Source: Coemansia sp. RSA 1804 (Eukaryota; Kickxellomycota; Kickxellomycetes; Kickxellales; Kickxellaceae). From it: DNA of 12,694 bases. The position numbers and the translations under genes are program-made. The notes below the pieces were generated by a model that saw only the letters and a list, made by a program, of their open reading frames with translations, was not told where the DNA came from and did not search any database. The stretch lies in the NCBI GenBank assembly GCA_027578815.1, contig JANBTH010000685.1, positions 1-12,694 of the forward strand, in the 5' to 3' direction. Shown here piece after piece: positions 9,093-12,694 of the stretch (position 1 is its first letter; every line of letters begins with the position of its first letter).

Positions 9093-10057
9093 TCATCAAC
9101 TGTCATTAAACCGCAGTCTTTAACGATTCTGCGACAGAATACACCCCCTATTAGGGACAAGGACGACGATATATCCCCCAAGGTAGGTGAAGTGGTTGTT
9201 GTGTATTTGTAGATTGCGTGTGAGAATGTGAAATATGCCATTGATTATTGTTCTATTGTGTATACTAACATGTGCTATGTTTTTTCTGCTCCTTTCATGT
9301 ATACAAACAATAATCGGCATCTGCCTTCTATGCACCCACCTATTGGTCGTCGACGCATGTTTCCCCGAGTAAACGAAGAGTAGAGTTGGGATTATCTGTA
9401 AGAAGACACTTTGCGTGGAACAATGGCTGAAATGACGAGTATTCTGGGATCGGTCTTTTAAAAAGACAAGACTGCGGGCAGATGGGGGTCCCTTATTGTT
9501 CGCGATACCTTTCGTCAGAGACCTTTTTCTATTTGGCTCCCCACGCGCTCTTTCCTTTTATCGCTGCCCATTCCCTACCAAACGCCTCCTTTTTTCTGTT
9601 TCTGCTTCTTTTGTTATTGTTGTTGTTATTGGTGTTGTTCCTGCTCTGATCCTCAGATCCCTCCTCGTTCTCCTCGCTCGCCTCTTACTTCTCGCATCTG
9701 TCGGTCCGGCCCGCATATCCGCGCCTGTCCATTCATCCCAAAGCAAAACACGCTTGGTGGGATAAAGAAGGGGAAAAAGGAGGCGGCGTCACAAAAATAA
9801 AATAAATCAAGCTTCCTCCGGACACGGTAGAAGACCACTTCACTTCACTCCGCCATGGCATGGCATCAGCATGGATGATGAATTGGAAAGCAATCTGTGA
9901 CGTGTTTACGGCTTTGGAAACACCAATAATTACTGGCATTAAACATGCAAAAAACACAGTATTTATAGCTCCGAAAAACGTTAGGGGGAGAGCGGGGAGA
10001 TTCTGTCTTTTTTTGACTTTTTTCTTCTCTCGGGAATGGAGCAAAAATAGAAAAACA
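9093..10057. other. Non-coding interval between the Fanzor relic and the secreted-protein gene
   Basis: The Fanzor reading frame stays open after its TAG for 39 more codons to TAG 9210-9212, possibly a decayed C-terminal tail. A small hairpin lies at 9126-9140 (ATTCTG, 3-nt loop, CAGAAT) and another perfect inverted pair at 9453-9467 (GTCTTTT/AAAAGAC). Positions 9480-9740 are pyrimidine- and GTT-rich; open frames there are low-complexity and start without ATG. GCCTGTCCATT at 9723-9733 matches the palindrome half-site. No gene is supported. Confidence 0.5.
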
Positions 10058-10068
10058 CTATATAAAAA
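10058..10068 (+). promoter_or_regulatory. Probable TATA box for the secreted-protein gene
   Basis: CTATATAAAAA is a good match to the eukaryotic TATA consensus and lies about 190 bp upstream of the ATG at 10255. It is followed by AC- and pyrimidine-rich DNA typical of a fungal start region. The transcription start itself cannot be seen. Confidence 0.5.
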
Positions 10069-10254
10069 CACCCCTTTTCCAAACTATAACAGCACCATTT
10101 ATTCAACGTAACGCCGTCTTCTGTTCTTTAATTTTCTTCTTGTAACTCTTGTCGAACGAAATACCGTTTTCTGCGTTTACATAAATTCTATACGTAGTAA
10201 CCATCTGTGCCTTTCCTTTTTAATATATCACATATACTCCTTTTCCCACAAACG

Positions 10255-10902
10255 ATGAGGATCGCCGCCACAGCTTCTTACGCCAGGAAGATCATGCTGC
10301 TGCTTCTGGGCGCCGTATGCGTCGGGTTCCTTCAGCACCCAAGGGGCGCAATGGGCTTGAACGTCACCTGCGCAGGCTTCGACACCCTGTCCATGATAAC
10401 ATACGACAACGTCACGCCGCAGGCGCTGTCCAGCGTCATAATCGCATTCAAAACCAACACTCCCAAACAGATCATGGACTCCTTTTTCGACGCCCTCCAG
10501 TGCCGGGGCTCCTCGATGAAAACGCCAAACTACAACACGCTCACGCTCATTGGGCTGATTGCCAAAACCTTTTTCACTGAGCTGATGAGCTCTGGGTTTA
10601 TTGCCGCCGTTGAGGAGGATTCCATCGTCAGTGCCCTTCCCCAAGTGACGTTAGCCGCGCGTTCGTCTACCGTTGCCTCTGCACTCCCCGTCTCATCGTC
10701 TCTTTCCACCAAGCATTCTGGCAGTCTGCACTCCCTTGTTGCCACCGATTCTTCTGAATCGCTTTCGGATACGTCGTTGAGCCATACCAGCAGTAGCAGT
10801 AGCGCTGGCTTGTCGGCTATGGGTGGTGCCAGAAATAGGCTCTTGCTACTGCTAATTTCCCAGTTTGTTCTTGCAGGCGCTATTGGACTGGCTCTATACT
10901 AA
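10255..10902 (+). CDS. Small secreted, Ser-rich, probably GPI-anchored protein of unknown function
   Basis: The 215-residue product has a classic secretory N-terminus: a positive start (RK at 11-12), a hydrophobic core MLLLLGAVCVGFL at 14-26, and a likely cleavage region near 31-36. The mature part has two cysteines (C39, C83) that could form a disulfide, two N-glycosylation sequons (N36-V-T, N52-V-T), and a compact domain to about residue 120. A Ser/Thr/Ala-rich stalk at about 137-185 follows, then small residues SAMGGARN and a hydrophobic C-terminus LLLLLISQFVLAGAIGLALY. This layout is that of a GPI-anchored cell-surface protein; a single C-terminal membrane anchor is the alternative. ATG 10255 is preferred over an upstream in-frame extension because it puts the signal peptide at the N-terminus; the extension begins without an ATG at 10207 and would bury it. 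I recognise no family. Confidence 0.72.
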   Translation: MRIAATASYARKIMLLLLGAVCVGFLQHPRGAMGLNVTCAGFDTLSMITYDNVTPQALSSVIIAFKTNTPKQIMDSFFDALQCRGSSMKTPNYNTLTLIGLIAKTFFTELMSSGFIAAVEEDSIVSALPQVTLAARSSTVASALPVSSSLSTKHSGSLHSLVATDSSESLSDTSLSHTSSSSSAGLSAMGGARNRLLLLLISQFVLAGAIGLALY

Positions 10903-10925
10903 GCTAATGAATGGTGCAAAAACAA

Positions 10926-10931
10926 AATAAA
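10926..10931 (+). terminator. AATAAA polyadenylation-type signal
   Basis: AATAAA begins 24 bp past the TAA of the secreted-protein gene, a plausible position for 3'-end processing. It is followed by CT- and T-rich DNA (TCCTCTCC, TCATTTATT). Confidence 0.45.
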
Positions 10932-11087
10932 TCCTCTCCAACGTCTGTCATTTATTAGTCTGCTTATTTGGGGTTTCATGTCCTCTTTACATTAAAATTT
11001 TCTAATGTCTAATTTAAGTAAAGTATTATTGAAACTTGCCTTGTTCTAGATTATAAACAGCTTATAGCTGAATTCTAGAGAGTGGAA

Positions 11088-11378
11088 TTATGAATGTTGA
11101 AATTTATATTCTTCTGATATCATATCCACTTCACATTTCGAACATTTTACTTTCGAAACGGATGCAACTTGATAGCTTCTATTGATACACGTAGGGCATG
11201 AAAACAATTTTCTGTTTATGTTGGGAGTATTATCTGTACTTGCTGGCTTATTGCCTAGTCCACTGCTCATTTCTGTAGAATTACAACTATTCTCTATGAT
11301 AAAAATGGATAAATTTATGCTAATTTGTAATTTTGCAGCTATCTTAAAAGTTGTTAGAACAGATATTGTATTTTTCAT
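11088..11378 (-). CDS. Small zinc-ribbon ORF, RPA1 C-terminus-like; possible gene fragment
   Basis: The 96-codon frame ends in a clear four-cysteine ribbon: C61-P-T-C64, 14 residues, then C79-S-K-C82, followed by EVDMISEEYKFQHS and stop (ribbon at 11133-11198). The spacing and the trailing Y-K-F recall the zinc ribbon in the C-terminal OB fold of replication protein A large subunit (RPA1), where CxxC-type pairs precede a FKYR-like strand; RPA-like domains also occur in some Helitrons. This is from memory and not strong. The N-terminal 55 residues are AT-driven and unrecognised. The open frame extends upstream of the ATG to 11438 without a stop, so the piece may be a fragment with no native start. 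AT-rich codon use differs from the RhoGEF and STYX-like genes. Confidence 0.3.
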   Translation of the reverse strand: MKNTISVLTTFKIAAKLQISINLSIFIIENSCNSTEMSSGLGNKPASTDNTPNINRKLFSCPTCINRSYQVASVSKVKCSKCEVDMISEEYKFQHS

Positions 11379-11977
11379 GTTTGTGGCAAATGTGGGAAAG
11401 GCCAGCCTTTTATATGCAAACTTTCCAGGTGTAATTAATTAAAGTAGTAATTAAAGTGACTTTAAACATGGACAGATTAAAATTTCTTATTTATTTCCTT
11501 GCATAATGACAGCAAGGAATCCTAGCTAATTAATTCGTAGTATTATTATTCACAATTTTCATTAAATCTATTTTGTATTAAGCACCCATCTAGAAACTAG
11601 CGAAATCCACAAAAAGATCAATCTCATAGGATCCTTCAATTCTACAAATTACAGGAAAAGAGTGTCTATTCAATCAGTAAAACCATTTATATTGATATAG
11701 TGTAACAACATAAATTTCTTTTCTTATTCACAAAACCCGAAAAAGATAGAATAGTTTCAAAATCTCAAAAAAATATCTTTATTCTTTATCCTTATTCATT
11801 TTCTATCTGTTTCAATGGGGTTTCAAGTGGAATATAAAAAGTATGTTATTTACTATAAGGAAACCTATCAAACTACTATTTAGGACAAGCTGCGGCTTTT
11901 ATACGTTGGCGCTCATTGTCCGGTACAGCTTATAACATTCTTATTATCCTTTGTGAGGATGTCAAGTGTCAGACACC

Positions 11978-12006
11978 GATCTCAGATCATTACTCATTAT
12001 ACAGAG
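11978..12006. repeat. Direct repeat copy A (29 bp)
   Basis: This copy starts GATCTCAGATCATTACTCAT and ends CAGAG. It matches copy B at 12045-12073 at 23 of 29 positions by hand alignment, with 19 of the first 21 identical. The copies are offset by 67 bp. Confidence 0.7.
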
Positions 12007-12044
12007 TCGCGTATCATTATCAGGGCTGATTAATATTAGTCGCT

Positions 12045-12073
12045 GATCTCAGGTCCTTACTCATTGCTCTGAG
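12045..12073. repeat. Direct repeat copy B (29 bp)
   Basis: This copy starts GATCTCAGGTCCTTACTCAT and ends CTGAG. A third, weaker echo (TTACTCTCAGTTGCTCTG) lies at about 12111-12128, which suggests a degenerate short array rather than a single chance match. Confidence 0.7.
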
Positions 12074-12090
12074 CAACATATCTCTTAAGG

Positions 12091-12138
12091 GTTCTATTTT
12101 TTATTTGATATTACTCTCAGTTGCTCTGCAAATAGAAC
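12091..12138. repeat. 9-bp inverted repeat with 30-bp loop
   Basis: GTTCTATTT at 12091-12099 pairs perfectly with AAATAGAAC at 12130-12138. The loop contains the third echo of the direct repeats. It could fold as a hairpin in RNA, but no transcript is evident. Confidence 0.5.
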
Positions 12139-12168
12139 AATCAAAGGATAATTTCTTAACATATGTAA

Positions 12169-12417
12169 TCACCTATAACCCCTATTTCTTCTTCCAGCTT
12201 TCTCGGCTTTCTCAGCCCTTGACTTATTATCTGCTACAACCTCCTGCACATATGCAGCTCTATCTTTTTCATATTCTTCTTTAGCAGCATAGTATCTTTC
12301 TGATGGACCTTTTGAATTGTCATCTATAAAAGTATTTTGAACAGCTTGAAAAGATAATCTTCTGTTTTTAAACTGCTTATTTTCCTTCCTTACATGACTG
12401 CTTTTATTTCTTGGCAT
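12169..12417 (-). CDS. Small highly charged hypothetical protein
   Basis: An 82-residue frame opens with ATG at 12415-12417 and stops with TGA at 12169-12171. The product is strongly basic at both ends (MPRNKSSHVRKENKQFKNRR; AEKAEKAGRRNRGYR) with a Lys/Glu helical centre (SERYYAAKEEYEKDRAAYVQE). There are no cysteines, no signal peptide and no membrane segment. The composition resembles small nuclear or nucleolar RNA-binding and ribosome-biogenesis proteins, but I recognise no family and do not assign one. Its coding bases are clearly less AT-rich than the flanks, which favours a real gene over a chance frame, yet the codons are AT-ending, unlike the GC-rich genes at 3489-7253. It could also be one exon of a longer gene or a fragment of a mobile element. 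Confidence 0.4.
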   Translation of the reverse strand: MPRNKSSHVRKENKQFKNRRLSFQAVQNTFIDDNSKGPSERYYAAKEEYEKDRAAYVQEVVADNKSRAEKAEKAGRRNRGYR

Positions 12418-12650
12418 TTTTATTTACTAAGATCGTAAAATTTAGTTGTTGCAGGGCCTAAATAGGTTGTATGTTTATTCCTTGTATGGGAAGAAAATAC
12501 TCAAATTATATTATACTCTTAGCAAATTGGCTAGGAAATATTCGCAATATAGAGTATAAATACAATACTGTTTAAATTAGCTAATGTAAAATCCTTATAT
12601 TTTTGTATTTAAAGATTTTGCTTGCTTATTATATTATATTTAGACTGAAA
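12418..12650. other. AT-rich flank upstream of the small charged ORF
   Basis: No gene is seen. On the minus strand this would be the promoter of the ORF at 12169-12417, but no clear TATA element stands out from the general AT richness. Confidence 0.4.
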
Positions 12651-12663
12651 ATTGCCTGTCCAT
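12651..12663 (+). repeat. Second copy of the palindrome half-site
   Basis: ATTGCCTGTCCAT is identical over 13 bp to 7642-7654. Relative to the right arm of the palindrome (7654-7666) it is inverted, so 7653 and 12663 could mark outward ends of a 5.0-kb interval. Flanking bases beyond the 13 bp do not match. Confidence 0.75.
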
Positions 12664-12676
12664 TAGAGTAATTACA

Positions 12677-12694
12677 ATATATATATATATATAT
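12677..12694. repeat. (AT)n microsatellite, cut by the window end
   Basis: Nine uninterrupted AT units run to the last base of the window; the full length is unknown. Confidence 0.9.

Larger units (their letters stand above)
11439..12168. other. AT-rich non-coding interval
   Basis: No gene is supported. The region holds a TTAAAGT/ACTTTAA inverted pair at 11451-11465, GTGTC/GACAC at 11966-11976, the imperfect direct repeats at 11978-12006 and 12045-12073, and an inverted repeat at 12091-12138. The part at about 11880-12130 is less AT-rich than its surroundings and looks like a discrete block, possibly a decayed repeat element. Confidence 0.45.

Noticed and set aside
9075..9357. CGTCGACGCA repeated at 9075-9084 and 9348-9357
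   Set aside because: A 10-bp match is within chance when all pairs in the window are compared, and the flanks do not extend it.
9496..9765. 89-codon hydrophobic frame
   Set aside because: It begins without an ATG and its Leu/Val/Phe content comes from the pyrimidine- and GTT-rich DNA.
9860..10111. 83-codon frame upstream of the secreted-protein gene
   Set aside because: It contains the TATA box of the next gene and has no recognisable features.
11451..11465. TTAAAGT-G-ACTTTAA inverted repeat
   Set aside because: A 7-bp-arm palindrome is expected about once by chance in a window this size.
11601..11705. 34-codon stretch resembling a transposase-type helix-turn-helix (SHRILQFYKLQEKSVYSISK)
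   Set aside because: Suggestive pattern only; too short, no flanking coding sequence and a stop just upstream.

Overview
The window looks like nuclear DNA of a fungus, most likely an early-diverging lineage (Kickxellomycotina-like is my best guess; this is inference). The reasons are a Cdc24-type RhoGEF with one GTAAGT...TAG spliceosomal intron, a STYX-family phosphatase-like gene, a small secreted Ser-rich protein with a GPI-type tail, AATAAA and TATA signals, and a relic of a eukaryotic Fanzor (TnpB-like) protein. The recognised genes are GC-rich and sit in long AT-rich or pyrimidine-rich non-coding stretches. There are no operons, Shine-Dalgarno sites, tRNA, rRNA or CRISPR arrays.

Layout. 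Positions 2-295 (+) hold the 3' end of an unrecognised gene that starts outside the window. Positions 296-3488 are about 3.2 kb with no convincing gene. Positions 3489-6406 (+) encode a 737-residue Cdc24-like Rho/Cdc42 exchange factor in two exons (intron 4242-4945), with a CDC24-calponin region, a DH domain and a PH domain split by a Ser/Pro/Ala insert, and no visible PB1 domain. Positions 6543-7253 (-) are a convergent STYX-like gene whose CX5R phosphatase loop reads CX5K, so it is probably a pseudophosphatase. Positions 7254-8306 are non-coding and contain a perfect 26-bp palindrome at 7641-7666. Positions 8307-9092 (+) are a 5'-truncated Fanzor relic with an in-frame TGA. Positions 9093-10254 are non-coding and end in a TATA-containing promoter. 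Positions 10255-10902 (+) encode a small secretory, probably GPI-anchored protein. From about 10930 to the end the DNA is AT-rich and holds a small zinc-ribbon frame reminiscent of the RPA1 C-terminus (11088-11378, -), a pair of 29-bp repeats 67 bp apart, a small charged ORF (12169-12417, -) and a second copy of the palindrome half-site (12651-12663).

How they fit together. The RhoGEF would drive Cdc42/Rho-dependent polarity, the STYX-like protein could act as a phosphoprotein-binding regulator, and the GPI-type protein would sit at the cell surface. These are ordinary host genes with no sign of forming one system. The accessory signal is the Fanzor relic, a descendant of the RNA-guided nuclease family. 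It has lost its N-terminal half including RuvC-I, carries a stop, and seems to have a substitution near the catalytic region, so it is a fossil and not a working system. The half-site shared between 7641-7666 and 12651-12663 is the least explained structural feature; it could be a transposon end or a regulatory site.
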